DNA of 64,000 nt from Omphiscola glabra. Taxonomy: Eukaryota; Mollusca; Gastropoda; Lymnaeidae. Numbering within the stretch: the stretch's first letter is position 1; every line of letters starts with the position of its first letter. Under the pieces are notes generated by a model, which worked only from the letters and a program-made list of their open reading frames with translations, was not told the DNA's origin and made no database searches. The stretch lies in NCBI GenBank assembly GCA_964017045.1, contig OZ024806.1, positions 22,739,088 through 22,803,087 on the forward strand, read 5' to 3'. Shown here one piece after another: positions 42,101-50,705 of the stretch. A program made the translations under genes and the position numbers.

Positions 42101-42198
42101 ATACGACAAATAAGGAATCAATGTATATACTTACGAGTATCAGGCATATCCTGCCCAATACGTGTTATGCTGTCAAATGGTTGCTCAATCGACTCCAT
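27022..42198 (-). CDS. GGT: Gamma-glutamyltransferase, membrane-anchored (615 aa, 15 exons)
   Basis: Fifteen minus-strand exons join with consistent phases to 1848 bases. GGT cleaves gamma-glutamyl bonds of glutathione and its conjugates at the outer cell surface and transfers the glutamyl group to water or amino acids. Residues 1-69 would be cytoplasmic, about 70-92 form a hydrophobic signal anchor, and the rest is ectodomain. Seen: GIGGG at the start of the catalytic fold; the substrate-binding Arg in NFRERAP (about 167); RALLGDP (378-384); AGTSHLSV with the autoprocessing nucleophile Thr at about 433; PQSSMSP (about 493-499); GGSGGMKITT (516-525); and the C-terminal RKFGGVAVY. All key residues are present, so it should be active. 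The long N-terminal tail resembles GGT7-type members, but the subtype cannot be fixed here. The divergent neighbour is CCDC59. Confidence 0.93.
27186..27515 (-). repeat. 27-bp minisatellite, block 1 (11 copies), ending at the exon 15 acceptor
   Basis: The unit GGCATTGTAAGTAAAGGCCA plus ATACCAT (plus strand) is almost invariant. On the minus strand the block opens with GTTTCAGGTGGTATTGG, which copies the acceptor-like tract found at exon 15. The minus frame with AFTYNAMVL repeats is out of phase with exon 15. Confidence 0.9.
27525..27970 (-). repeat. 27-bp minisatellite, block 2 (16 copies) with three-unit higher-order order
   Basis: The unit GGTATTGTAAGTATATGCCA plus ATACCAT is related to block 1. 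A TT/GG variant alternates in a regular three-unit (81-bp) pattern across most of the array, so expansion copied blocks of three. It opens on the minus strand with another GTTTCAGGTGGTATTGG junction. Confidence 0.88.
28559..28666 (-). CDS. GGT: GGT exon 14
   Basis: Acceptor TATCCAG, donor GTAGGG. It encodes GVSESIINAVVFKQN and SPRVHNELVSNTLYE, matching the EEPRLHNQL-type region of GGTs. Confidence 0.88.
28755..28975. repeat. 33-bp minisatellite in GGT intron 13
   Basis: About six loose units containing TGTGGTGAACTGTTTCAGTT and ACTATATA, with a 33-36 bp period. The short plus frame with LILYMCGELFQ repeats is an artefact. Confidence 0.75.
29088..29145 (-). pseudogene. Detached copy of GGT exon 13 3' end
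   Basis: On the minus strand GGGGGATCTGTGGGGATAAAG is followed by ATCACTACAGATAACTTTAG. This copies the exon 13 end and donor (29600-29540), but the donor GT is changed to AT. It lies about 450 bp inside the intron, with Penelope-like sequence between the two copies. Confidence 0.7.
29440..29500 (+). mobile_element. Penelope-like fragment with hammerhead-like motif, copy 1
   Basis: CTGAAAAAGGCTCTAAGCCG followed by AAACG has the order of a minimal hammerhead ribozyme: CUGANGA-like core, short GGC/GCC stem, then GAAAC. One core base is altered (CTGAAAA). Such motifs are known in the terminal repeats of Penelope-like retroelements. No reverse transcriptase remains. Confidence 0.5.
29557..29680 (-). 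CDS. GGT: GGT exon 13 (oxyanion and substrate-binding motifs)
   Basis: Acceptor CTGGCAG, donor GTAACT. It encodes NGFASSKQPQSSMSPAVLY and LIIGGSGGMKITT. The paired serines and the glycine pair match positions known in human GGT1 to contact the substrate. Confidence 0.92.
29700..30680. other. GGT intron 12 content
   Basis: AT-rich intron with an 18-bp minisatellite at 30265-30535 and otherwise nothing recognised. Confidence 0.6.
30265..30535. repeat. 18-bp minisatellite (about 15 copies)
   Basis: The unit TCTATGGCTATAAGTTAG has a TAGTC/TATTC alternation. It is intronic in GGT and close to perfect. Confidence 0.9.
30684..30786 (-). CDS. GGT: GGT exon 12
   Basis: Acceptor TTCTACAG, donor GTAAGA. 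It encodes SMNSNFGSKIYLEKTGILLN and TDFDLTNLTAA. The Asn before FGS and the Asp in TDF correspond to substrate-contact positions in GGTs. Confidence 0.9.
31254..31495 (-). CDS. GGT: GGT exon 11 (catalytic threonine)
   Basis: Acceptor CTACAG, donor GTAAGA. It encodes IYKFVYAHRALLGDP and, near its end, SAGTSHLSVIDSS. The Thr of AGT is the processing nucleophile that becomes the N-terminus of the small subunit. Confidence 0.93.
31461..31618 (-). repeat. 80-bp tandem duplication of the 5' end and acceptor of GGT exon 11
   Basis: Positions 31461-31540 and 31541-31618 are nearly identical, both starting AGGAGAGCTCTGTGAGCATA and both carrying the acceptor plus the first 35 bases of exon 11. Use of the outer acceptor would read into in-frame TAA after about 16 codons, so it would be unproductive. 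Confidence 0.88.
31769..31899 (-). CDS. GGT: GGT exon 10
   Basis: Acceptor TTCCTTAAG, donor GTACTG. It encodes LTVVTLAPPAGGALVALIL and NVSLTYHQLIE, equivalent to the PSAPLSGPVLALIL and LTYHRIVE regions of mammalian GGT. Confidence 0.92.
32150..32390 (-). repeat. 60-bp tandem copies of GGT exon 9 3' end and donor (four units)
   Basis: Exact 60-bp spacing. Each unit repeats NYTVLTPGVLETKFK and its donor: GTAGGT after 32334, GTGGGT after 32274, GTAGGT after 32214, and a ruined GTTGGG in the last. Since 60 bp is 20 codons and the frame is open, alternative donors would add 20 or 40 residues in frame. Confidence 0.9.
32334..32421 (-). CDS. GGT: GGT exon 9
   Basis: Acceptor ATTGTCAG, first donor GTAGGT. 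It encodes ISRLGGVLSDEDLRNYTVL and TPGVLETKFK, equivalent to the GGxLTxxDLxxY region. The 3' half and donor are repeated downstream (see 32150-32390). The donor at 32334 gives the canonical protein length. Confidence 0.9.
32611..33200 (+). mobile_element. Possible solo LTR in GGT intron 8
   Basis: About 590 bp starting TGTTACGGACTGGGTCTC and ending TTCTTCTAACA. A TATATAAG box lies near 32754 and an AATAAA near 33107, the usual order inside a retrotransposon LTR. No convincing target duplication was seen, so this is tentative. Confidence 0.4.
33201..34540. other. GGT intron 8 remainder
   Basis: AT-rich with several T-runs. No gene or recognised element. Confidence 0.55.
34550..34737 (-). CDS. 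GGT: GGT exon 8
   Basis: Acceptor ACTGTAG, donor GTGAGA, 188 bases. It encodes LGESGHFVDPSLRELF through TLRSIAQDSDSLYSGSLM to ERVNQE, matching the LAxTLxxIAxxGxxxFYxG region of the large subunit. Confidence 0.92.
35071..35144 (-). CDS. GGT: GGT exon 7
   Basis: Acceptor ACATAG, donor GTAATT. It encodes LQWPDLIQPAIDLASAGFLV, the W..L..P.I.LA..GF signature of GGT. Confidence 0.92.
35318..35590. repeat. 27-bp minisatellite (about 10 copies) in GGT intron 6
   Basis: The unit TTTTAAATCTTTCAAAAGAT plus GTGATAG is nearly perfect. Both strands stay open (DVIVLNLSK on plus, KLSHLLKDL on minus). It is intronic. Confidence 0.9.
35902..35969 (-). CDS. GGT: GGT exon 6
   Basis: Acceptor TGGCCAG, donor GTAAGG. 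It encodes SVLSAGVPGLVKGLREMHEK, equivalent to the VPGxxxG motif of GGTs. Confidence 0.92.
36040..36190. repeat. 33-bp repeat (about 4-5 copies) in GGT intron 5
   Basis: Units of the form CTCACTTCCAACTCAAAGAA plus TAATGAACTAACC with small variations. Confidence 0.8.
36413..36530 (-). CDS. GGT: GGT exon 5
   Basis: Acceptor TTTCTAG, donor GTAAGT. It encodes GGFAIVHDHKFKKSSGYNF and RERAPFKLNPEEISK. The Arg in NFRERAP aligns with Arg107 of human GGT1, which binds the substrate carboxylate. Confidence 0.92.
37101..37252 (-). CDS. GGT: GGT exon 4
   Basis: Acceptor TTGTCCAG, donor GTAGGA. It encodes FHGHAAVACDDVRCSEIGLQ, DGGSAVDATVAAAFCL and NPAHAGIGG, the classic N-terminal GGT signature. Confidence 0.93.
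37643..37751 (-). CDS. GGT: GGT exon 3 (transmembrane anchor)
   Basis: Acceptor CCAATAG, donor GTATTA. It encodes a hydrophobic stretch VIIISAIVFAVAITVALV preceded by RGLR, a type II signal anchor. Confidence 0.9.
38121..40215. mobile_element. Unclassified interspersed element, long copy
   Basis: It starts ACTAGCCGATATACCCGGCG and ends ACAAACAAACAAATTTTCAC then TTTTATATATATA. Inside, a module of about 450 bp containing CTTTCTGGAAAATTCTAGAT and GAAATGGGGCCCCCGGCCCC recurs about three times. No coding frame survives. It sits in GGT intron 2. Confidence 0.7.
40223..40918. mobile_element. Unclassified interspersed element, short tandem copy
   Basis: It begins with the same ACTAGCCGATATACCCGGC start within a few bases of the end of the previous copy and ends ACAGACAAATTTTCACTTTT. 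It keeps only one internal module. The head-to-tail arrangement of two full-ended copies suggests tandem insertion or rolling-circle-like amplification. Confidence 0.7.
40919..41640. other. GGT intron 2 remainder
   Basis: AT-rich and unusually poor in G on the plus strand at 41060-41400, which keeps a low-complexity 145-residue frame open. No recognised gene. Confidence 0.5.
41649..41763 (-). CDS. GGT: GGT exon 2 (cytoplasmic tail)
   Basis: Acceptor TTTTGCAG, donor GTGAGT. It encodes DKTGLIDTDGPLKHVSNGD and CSPLHQLKTTNSI. Not conserved catalytic sequence; supported by phase continuity. Confidence 0.85.
42135..42198 (-). CDS. GGT: GGT exon 1 (start codon)
   Basis: ATG at 42198-42196, donor GTAAGT after position 42135. 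It encodes MESIEQPFDSITRIGQDMPD. The start is the first ATG of an exon whose phase fits exon 2. Confidence 0.82.
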
Positions 42199-45074
42199 GA
42201 TTCCTTGAATGAGTTAGTAATCCTTCAAGAAAAGGAAACATTTTTAAAACTTTATTTTTATTTTTTACAAGTGTAATACAAAAATAAGTGAATAACCTCC
42301 ACAGGAAATGTTGTATTGAGACTCTCGCAATAGCACCAAGCATAAACAACATTAATTCAATTTTTTTTTAAAGTTGACTAATGCTTGTCATACATTAATC
42401 ACTGAGGAAAACATTAATCCTTGAGGCATACACCAATCGGGGCATACATTAATTACTGAGGACACTGAAGTTAATCACCATCACAATAAAGAAATTAGGC
42501 AGGGCTATTAATTATGCCTACTCTTTGTTGCTATTAAGCATTACAACAGGCCATGCAGTAAATCTAACTATTCTAATTGTCCCATGCCCCTATATATATG
42601 GCATCCTTCAGACTTCGCGAGATGATGGAGCTGCTATGTAGTCCTACACTTCTACGAGTGGCTCACTAGGCCAATCCTGGAGTGACAATACCATGCCTCT
42701 ATACATTGCAATTAAAAGTAGACAGTGACTTGGTAGTAGTAGTTTACCAATGGAGGGTGATCTCATATTGTAATGCAGTGTATTGTGACATTTATCGATT
42801 TTCCTACTTCCTCAAAGAATTTATTTATTTTGTTAATTTGACATGAAGGGTAATTAATTTTTAATATACTGTTTTTGTGACCAAAACAATAACAAAGAAA
42901 TAAATGGTGGGCCTACTTGTCTTTTAAGTCTTTATGTTAAAAAACTTTATTTTGAGCACATATTTAGTAATTTAATTAAGAAGATAAGAAAAGATTCTTC
43001 ATTAATAAGCTCCTGGTATGACCTTTCCAGTAATTCTTTGTTGGTGAAGGTAATTGGCCAATTGATGTTCAGGATCTTTCTAAGGCAAGTGTTTATGAAG
43101 GTCTGTACTTTCTGTGTAATGCTCACTGATGTTCTCCAAGTTTGGTTTCCATAAAATAGGACTGTTTTGACATTTGTGTTGAAGATTCTGACTTTGGTTT
43201 GCAGAGTCAGCTCCTTTGACTCCCATATTTTCTTTAATAGCACAAATGCTAACCTAGCCTTGCCTATTCTAGCCCATATCAATGGGGCTGCCTAAGTATG
43301 TGAAGACCTCCACTTCTTCTAGTGCATTTCCTGCCAGAGAGATATGCTCTTGGTTGGCTGAGTTTACATTCGTGATCTTTGTCTTGCTTTTATTTATATT
43401 GAGTCTGCGCTGTGCTGAAATGGTAAATACATATTTATTATGGTTGTAGGATTGGAAGTGCAATGCCATCTGCAAAATCTAGGTTATTTAGTTGTTCCTA
43501 GAGTGTCCACTGTATCCCGTTCCTCTTTTTGTCTGTGCATTTTTTATTATCCAGTAAATGGCAAGGATAAATAGGAAGGGGGACAAAAGACATCCCAGTC
43601 TTTTCCAATCTTTTGAAACTCTCTCTTCTTTCCATAACTTTTCAAACAGAGGGTGCAGCATGTTGACTATTATATCTATATCTCAATTATCTGCTCTCAT
43701 TATTTCTATTGTGATGTTATCCACTCCCAATGCTTTCCCTATTTTGAGCTGCTTGATAGCCACAGCTATTTCTTCTTTATTTGGGACACTTTCTTCTATT
43801 TGTAAGTCTTCATTTGCTGGTTTGTATGTCTGGTGTGTCTGTTGGTGGAGGTCTGTTTAGTAATTCCTTAAAGTATTCCATCCATCTTTTTTGTTATTTG
43901 TTCCGTCATTTATCTACCTTCCTTATATTCAACTGGTCTCTCTGGCCTCTTGTATCATTCCTGAAACCGTTTTTGTTATGTCATATGAAATTCGATCAGA
44001 AATATTGTAAATTATACGCACCTGAACTGCAAGCAAGATTACCAAAAACTATATCCCTAAACCTAACCTGAACCCTAAATCTATCCCTAAACCTAAGGAG
44101 TGAATCCAAAACAGAAAAAACGTGTATAACATCATGGCACATTATCTTTGCATTAACCCCGTAATCAGCCGTATTCATAATATTTATTTGGTATTAGACC
44201 GCATCAATAAAAAAGTATCTAACCAACTGCAACTAGCTCTTAAACTTAAAGCTATAACTTCATAATTAAGTTTTCCCAAGTACCGCCAGGCATAGGATTA
44301 GCACTAATTTAGTACCATCACTACTCATCTACTCTACTCTGCCCTTGCCCTAATTTAAATTGACCACACAAAAAAAAAAATCTAATCTAAATAATAAAAA
44401 TAAATTAGAGTAAATTAAAAAAATTAGACCTACTTCAACTTATGATGAGTTCAGCAGCCTTGGCTAGGCTATTTTATTTTCACAAAATGCAGCAAAGTGT
44501 TGTTATAGTTCTAATTATGATTAATGTAGTATTTGATTACTTTATAAACTTAAACGACAAAATCTGTTTCTATTGATGAATCTGTAAAAAATATTTGTAG
44601 TCTTTGCTCATAATTCATTATTGATCGGTTACTTTGTTTTTAGTTTTAATAGGTAACCCGGAAATGAACATAGTTGAACCTCCTAAAAACAAGATTCGGC
44701 AAAATCCTACGTATTTATTTATTAACAAAGATATTAAACCTGAATACGAAACACTTATATAAATAGTTAAAATTGATATTTATGGTCAATAATGTTGAAT
44801 TGATAACATTAATGCTAATCGTAGTGATTTTAAATTATTTGGCAAATGAAAAACATTATGGCTAGTGATTTAAAAAAATCGTATTCCGTAGCCGTAACAA
44901 TTAGTCTTAGTCTTAGTTTAGTTATTTAAAGTTATTACAAAATATTGACGTGAAAAATACAATGGAGACGAAATTTCGTTACTTTGTCAATATTGTCATG
45001 CTTTAAATTTAAACTTTAAGTGTTGAAATATTATATATTTTTTTCTAATTTTTATTTTAACTTTCTCATCAAAG
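42199..45074. other. Intergenic region between divergent GGT and CCDC59
   Basis: About 2.9 kb. Most of 42600-43950 is LINE-derived. Positions 44040-44100 hold several CCTAAACCTAA-like words. The remainder is AT-rich. A clear promoter element could not be assigned to either gene. Confidence 0.55.
42605..43950 (-). mobile_element. LINE reverse-transcriptase C-terminal fragment
   Basis: Minus frames encode KSKTKITNVNSANQEHISLA, FTYLGSPID and, in another frame, RIGKARLAFVLLKKIW, VLFYGNQTWR and LRKILNINWP. This is the usual order of thumb and C-terminal regions in non-LTR retrotransposon polymerases. Frames shift near 43270, so it is defunct. The 3' part (ATGATGGAGCTGCTATGTAG, then CTAGGCCAATCCTGG) resembles sequence near 11020. 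Confidence 0.75.
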
Positions 45075-45126
45075 ATGAATAAAAAAGAAGACGTTTTTAA
45101 GCCATTTGCTGGAAATAAAAACGAAG
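45075..45126 (+). CDS. CCDC59: CCDC59 exon 1
   Basis: ATG followed by NKKEDVFKPFAGNKNE, donor GTAAAC, phase 1. FxPFxGNxxEGxGFxxKRK is typical of the family start once joined to exon 2. Confidence 0.78.
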
Positions 45127-48100
45127 GTAAACATTTATTATTACAATATTGAATGGTTGCACCTATAGGCATAGATAATAGGTACACGGCTAACACGGGT
45201 CGTGACGGCGACGACGGGTACCAGAATTGAGAGGTTGGGATTAAAAAATTATTTAAAATATTATTGTTGGGTTTGTAAGACCATATGAGGTATCAAATGA
45301 AAGATAATTTAATGTACTATACGTTTGTAAACTTAATTCTTCATTTTAACTAAAATAAACTACTACAAATGACATCCGAATAACATTAGTCAAAATGGAC
45401 CTGGACAGCAGGGCGCCATTCGCACAGGGTACCATTAAGCTCAATGTTATTCGAATGTCATTTGTGGTATTTTATTTTAGTAAAACTGAAGAATTAACAT
45501 TTCAAACGTATAGTACATTCAATTTTCTTTCATTTGATACCTCATTTGTTCTTACAAACAACAATAATATTTTAAATTGTTTTTTAATCACAACCTCTCA
45601 ATTCTGGTACCCGTGTTGTGTACCTATAATTATAGCCACTTCAATATTGAATGTAAGGCAAGGCTACTAATACTAGTAAAAATAAGTAATTCTAATTACT
45701 AACTAATTAGTAATAGGCCTACTAATACTAGAAAAACTTAATATTTAAAATTTATTTTAAAAGTTAATTAAGGCAAGGTAACTTATCACTTATCAGAGTT
45801 ATCATTATCATAGTATACTTAGTATTTATTAGGACTTATAATGATTGATTGATCATAATACTCTAAAAAAAAACTATTTCAACATGGCTCAACATGGACA
45901 TGGAACCAAATAAGTTAAATAAGCAAGAGGTCTGAGTCTGAAGAAAGTTCCAACTAAGTTATTTTAGAAGATAGATGAGGGTATCAAAACTACACTTACA
46001 CTTATGAGTAGTATAAAAGTCATCTAAAACTTACACCCATATTCTTATATCACAGTAAATATGACTCTTTTTATGTTATCAGTGTTATCAGTAGTTTGTT
46101 TTCAATGTGGCATGACTTAGTTGCATTAAAGCCAAACTTTTCCAAACCCCCTTCACAGATCACATAGTTGCTCCCGCTCAATCATTACTTCTGTACATTA
46201 ATGAAAAATGATACAAACAATAATTTATTGTACCAAGAGGGAAGGCGGAAAAGTAAAATGAGACAAATGGCCAAGGAATGATGTGACCTAAATTAATGCT
46301 TTTATTGGCTGCCTACTCCATAATGGCCCCTAATTTATTTTATGGATTACTGGTACCTGGTACGCAACTCAAATAACAAGCAACCAAATAAAAATGTTCA
46401 CTAGCCAGTTAAGAAGGGATTTTTTTCTATTAAATTTTAAATTATGTTACACCCATTAGCCATGTATGGTAGAAAAAAAGGCTAGCCCTCCAAAAATAAG
46501 TCTCTTTCTCATGCTTTAAATTTAAATTTAAACAATTGCATCCTCCAAGATGTTCATTCCAACTACCTTGTGAATTAGGTCAAGTATGAGAAAGATTATT
46601 GAAAGGAGATACGAGATATCGGGAAAAACAGTCAGTGTCAGGGTATATTACTCCCAGTGCCAGGGAAAATGTTAAAAATTGGTGGTTTTGTTCTGATTAA
46701 CCCAAGCTCTCTTTAGACTTTAGAGGAATAATTGAATTTAATTCATTATGAAGGAAATTTTCATTTAGAATACCTAGTCAATCAATAAACTTTAAGAAAG
46801 ACTGTGTAATTAAATCTTTAACTTTCAACTTAAACAACACAGATAAATCTAAATTAATAAAGGATTTCATTTTAATAATTAAATTAATGTTATTACTTTT
46901 CTAATATTCTAATGAAAATAAATGTCTCTTTAATCTTTATCATCTTGATTACTAGATAAAAACCTTGATTTACAAACAATGGCTAAAAAAAAAAAATTAG
47001 AAGAAAAAAAACACTGTTACTAAGAAATTTAACAAAGCAAAAAGAAAAAGACAACTAAAATGAATAAAACTATGAATCCATGATCTAACAAGGAGAAAAA
47101 AACACAATAAACATTTTAACTCTCATACTACTATTGTTACCACACCTAGGGCCGAAGCCATTTAATCTATATGGACCCACTACGTGTCCAAATAGCCATT
47201 TTGTCTAAAGGGACCCGGGGCTATTCGGGTCAGAATAGTGCAGCCTTAATCTTAGTAGGCCATATTATTAAGCCTACTGTGCAAATCAATATGCGCATGT
47301 CGTCTCAAAAAATAGAAAATACTCATAGAATTTGAGTACATTTTGTATGCTAATGAATCATTCATTGAATGTGACCTATATTATATAAGACTGGTTTTGA
47401 AATCTGACTACTAAGTGCATAAGAAAGTCAAAAACAATGGCAATACTGTTCACTGTGTCTTCTCACTGGAAGCACAGACATTGTAACTAATTACAACACA
47501 AAAAGGGAATTTTTGAAATTTAAAAAGAATACCATCTCATAGGGAAATAAAATTTGGAGTCACCAATGTGGAGACACATAACTACATAATAGACTACTGA
47601 CTTGCTCTTTAAAAAAATTCAAATGTAATTATTTTCTTGATCTTATTGAAATTTTATTTAGTCTTGTTAATTTTAAAACGTTAAAAAAAAAAAAAAAGTT
47701 TTTAAGACAAAAATATATTTCAGGGCAAGGTTTTGCAGACAAGAGAAAAAGAAAAGCAGCATATGAGTATATGAAATTGCTTAAAAAGGAGAAACGTCAA
47801 CTTATTGGAGAGGATGCCCCTAAACACAAGTCTATAGCATTATTACACCCGACCAAAAGGTAAAGCACACATATTAGAAATTATGGATGTTCTTCTAATC
47901 AATGTTTGCGACATGTCTTCTAAGCCACTGGAAAGATGACTGTACAATTTACAGAAAGGTTAAGTTAATGACCATTTGCTGTGCATCTTCTTCCACTTTG
48001 CCAGGAGGCTGCAAAGTTAATATGCCACTGGAAAGATTAGGATAAGTAAGCACAGAAAAACAGGTATTATGTGCAAATACTAATAAAATACTTATGTGTT

Positions 48101-50656
48101 TCAATTTTAAAAGTCTTTATTTTTCTTATTTATATTTATTATGGTATATGTAATTAGGCTTTTGTGATTTTCACTGTCTTTCATCTAAAAGGCCAAATTT
48201 AAATATATTATATTATAATAATATATTTTAGCTATCCTCCTTCCCAGAGTTGTTTTTCTGTAGTGCATTTTTTCTCTTGAAAACTGAAATCTTTCTCTAG
48301 ATGACAAGTTTTGCCAGATAGGAAAATTTTTGAAATTCTATAAAAAAAAAATAATTAATTATTTGCCTCTAAATTTATCATCTTCTTAATTATCAGATTC
48401 ATCAGGTGCAAACACTCACATTTTATGAATTTTTCAATTCAACTCTTTGTAATATATGTATTGTGAAAAGTTTTTGCTTTAAACTGTGTTTCAAAAACTG
48501 TTACTGATGATTGTGACGTAAAGATTGTAAGTCCTGTAATACTAAATAAATCACATCAAAAGAAAAAATGTTCCTATCATTAAACATGTTTGCAAGAAGG
48601 TTGGGAAAATTCAGCATTCATCAACATTAGTTTGTTTTTTTTGTTTTGTTGTTTTCTAGTTACAGGTAATATGTTAGCTCTGAGCTCGTATGTTTAGCCT
48701 GTGCTTACTTAAATTGGCTTTTGAGACTGGTTTGTTCGTCTTGGTTGTACTTTTTAGAGCCCATATACTTTAGAGCCTCAACATTTCCGCTTATTCTGGT
48801 TATACAACTGATGAACCTTTCAAGGGTACTTGAATTACTGTTGTTGGTTTGAACTTGCTGTCACCCTGAATTGTGAGCGTTAAGGGTATTGTTCTGGCTA
48901 ATTGTGATTGAATGAAAGGAAAAGCATAACAAAAAAGTGTGTAGGATATAAGGAGTGTGAGGTCGAGAGGTGTGAGAGGGAGTTGAGTTCTCCTTGCATG
49001 GAGCTCACAATTATTTCACATTGAGTTCACGTTAATTTGATGTATAGAAGTTCTAGTTGATGTACAGGAGCACAGAAGTGTGTGGTTAGTTCAGTTAATT
49101 CCAGAGACATCGGTTGGGTGTTGACAGTATTCCTGCTTGTCAAGTGTGGTGATACACCTAGGCAGATGATGCGATTAAAGAAGAATTATTATTTTGTGAA
49201 GTGTTGCTGTCGTCATTATTCACAAGTATGTGCGTGATGAGTTGTGTGACAATGTATTTGACCCTAGACAATGGTGGCAGAAATTCCGAACATTTAATGG
49301 AATATGCAGTTGCCAACCCTTTAAAAAATAGTTGTTGAACATTAAATCAAGAAAAGCTTTTACCAGTTCACGCAATAGAATGGCCTTGGAATAAATCAAG
49401 TGATATTGAGAGGTTGCCTGAATATATTCATGGAGTTTCATTGCAATTTGATACCTTTAAATCTTCATCTGATCTAAAAGAGGCTGCTTGAAAAGTAGGG
49501 GTTTTTTTTCACTTTATTTGTTCTTCCTTTATACATCAGAACTCCAGACCAAGGTAAAAAAAGACATGCGTTCAGTACGGCTGAGAAGATAGCAAGGAAA
49601 AAACAGGAAGAGAGAGAGAAAAAGAAAAAGGTGTGTTTTTGCTCTTTTTATTTTTTTTTTAAAATCTTCTTTAGCCTAAGTTGTCCATCACTATGTTATA
49701 ACACTGGCTGATAAAAATAATCAGACGTCTTGTGTTAACTTTTATATAGATTTTCAAATGTCACAAGCTGCACAATCTTAGACTCCTTTAATAACCTTTT
49801 ATAGCACTTTTGGATTTGTTATCTTTCCTGGGTGTCCTGAATGTTTTCTAGGTTCTTTTAATTAAAGCTAAACTATTACAATAAATAGCTCAAATTTTTT
49901 GTGTCCTACTACAATAAATCCAAACTGAAAACATTACCAGGAAGTGCAACCAAATATTTCCCTTATTTATATTTGGTTACAAGTACTTTAAAGTTTGCTG
50001 GGATTTGTAGATTTCAACAATATATCAGTTTCAGGTTTAATATTGCTACCTTAAATAGTTGGGTTTTTAAAAATTATTTCATGACTTCCTATCAAATCTT
50101 TATTTTGTGACTTCCTATCAAATCTTTATTTTGTGACTTTCTATCAAATCTTTATTTTGTGACTTCTTATAAAAAAATACTTTATGCTCAGACTTCTTAT
50201 CTAAACTTTGTTTGGGACAACCTGCACCATCAGAGCACTTGTAATACTTACCGGTAATAGAGGTGTTCTAGGTAACGTTGGTCATGAACCACAACTTATA
50301 ACTCAGCACATTTGAATCTTATAACAAATATGTTAGTTTGATATATTTATTAAAGGCTGAAGTTTTTAATTGTGGAAGTGTGTCTTGAATTTAAATTTTC
50401 CTGATTTAGCATTTCAATGACGGGCTGGTAAATTTAAATTTAACTGCAATATCTAAGAATGCATTCTATTTTACAGGAAGCTGAAAGACTTGCAAGAGAA
50501 AAAGCTGCAGCCTTGACATCATACAAAGATAGGAAAAAACAGCGACATTTAAAACTTTGCAAGCGAACTAGTAAAGGACAGCCAGTGATGAAATATCAGA
50601 TGGAAGTTTTGTTAGAGAAAATACAAAGCAGGCGAAATGAAAAGAAAGTCACATGA
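45075..50656 (+). CDS. CCDC59: rRNA-processing protein of the FYV7/TAP26 (CCDC59) family (152 aa, 4 exons)
   Basis: Exons 45075-45126, 47724-47859, 49540-49630 and 50477-50656 join with consistent phases to 152 residues plus TGA. The protein is small and very basic, with coiled-coil-like Lys/Glu runs (RKKQEEREKKKKEAERLARE) and the conserved C-terminal block LCKRTSKGQPVMKYQMEVLL followed by EKIQ. That KGQPxMxxQMExLLxKIQ ending is the hallmark I recognise for FYV7 and TAP26, nucleolar factors in small-subunit rRNA maturation (TAP26 was also described as a TTF-1 partner). Length is close to yeast Fyv7 and shorter than human CCDC59. AATAAA follows 44 bases after the stop. Transcribed away from GGT. 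Confidence 0.85.
45144..45649. mobile_element. Foldback element copy 2, full palindrome, in CCDC59 intron 1
   Basis: Two arms of about 220 bp face each other: 45218-45400 reads GGTACCAGAATTGAGAGGTT to GACATCCGAATAACATTAG, and 45440-45612 is its inverted complement, ending CTCTCAATTCTGGTACCC. The outer edges CAATATTGAA and TTCAATATTG are also inverted. It can fold into a long hairpin. Confidence 0.85.
45650..47720. other. CCDC59 intron 1 remainder
   Basis: AT-rich intron with A-runs. No gene or recognised element. Confidence 0.55.
47724..47859 (+). CDS. CCDC59: CCDC59 exon 2
   Basis: Acceptor ATTTCAG, donor GTAAAG. It encodes QGFADKRKRKAAYEYMKLLK and IALLHPTKR. Confidence 0.82.
48672..49270 (+). 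mobile_element. Possible LTR with primer-binding-site-like start, CCDC59 intron 2
   Basis: About 600 bp starting TGTTAGCTCTGAGCTCG and ending ACCCTAGACA. It is followed after one base by TGGTGGCAGAAATTCCGAA, resembling the primer-binding sites next to 5' LTRs. A GATATAAG box lies near 48946. No second LTR or polymerase is visible, so this is a truncated remnant at best. Confidence 0.4.
49540..49630 (+). CDS. CCDC59: CCDC59 exon 3
   Basis: Acceptor ATACATCAG, donor GTGTGT. It encodes TPDQGKKRHAFSTAEKIARK and KQEEREKKKK. A second AG eight bases on is a possible minor acceptor but would break the phase. Confidence 0.8.
50081..50182. repeat. 26-bp repeat (about 4 copies) in CCDC59 intron 3
   Basis: The unit GACTTCCTATCAAATCTTTA plus TTTTGT, with the last copies diverged. 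Confidence 0.85.
50477..50656 (+). CDS. CCDC59: CCDC59 exon 4 (conserved C-terminus)
   Basis: Acceptor TTTTACAG; stop TGA at 50654-50656. It encodes the diagnostic KGQPVMKYQMEVLLEKIQ block. Confidence 0.88.
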   Translation, partial: EAERLAREKAAALTSYKDRKKQRHLKLCKRTSKGQPVMKYQMEVLLEKIQSRRNEKKVT

Positions 50657-50699
50657 GACGTATTGGTCTCTTTAGGAAAGAGTTAGATGTATATTTTGT

Positions 50700-50705
50700 A
50701 ATAAA
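50700..50705 (+). terminator. CCDC59: Polyadenylation signal of CCDC59
   Basis: AATAAATAAA gives two overlapping signals 44-54 bases after the stop codon. Confidence 0.7.

Noticed and set aside
43558..44071. Plus-strand frames of about 100 residues
   Set aside because: Antisense to LINE reverse-transcriptase remnants on the minus strand.
44040..44100. Telomere-like CCTAAA words
   Set aside because: Only a few irregular words, not a telomeric array.
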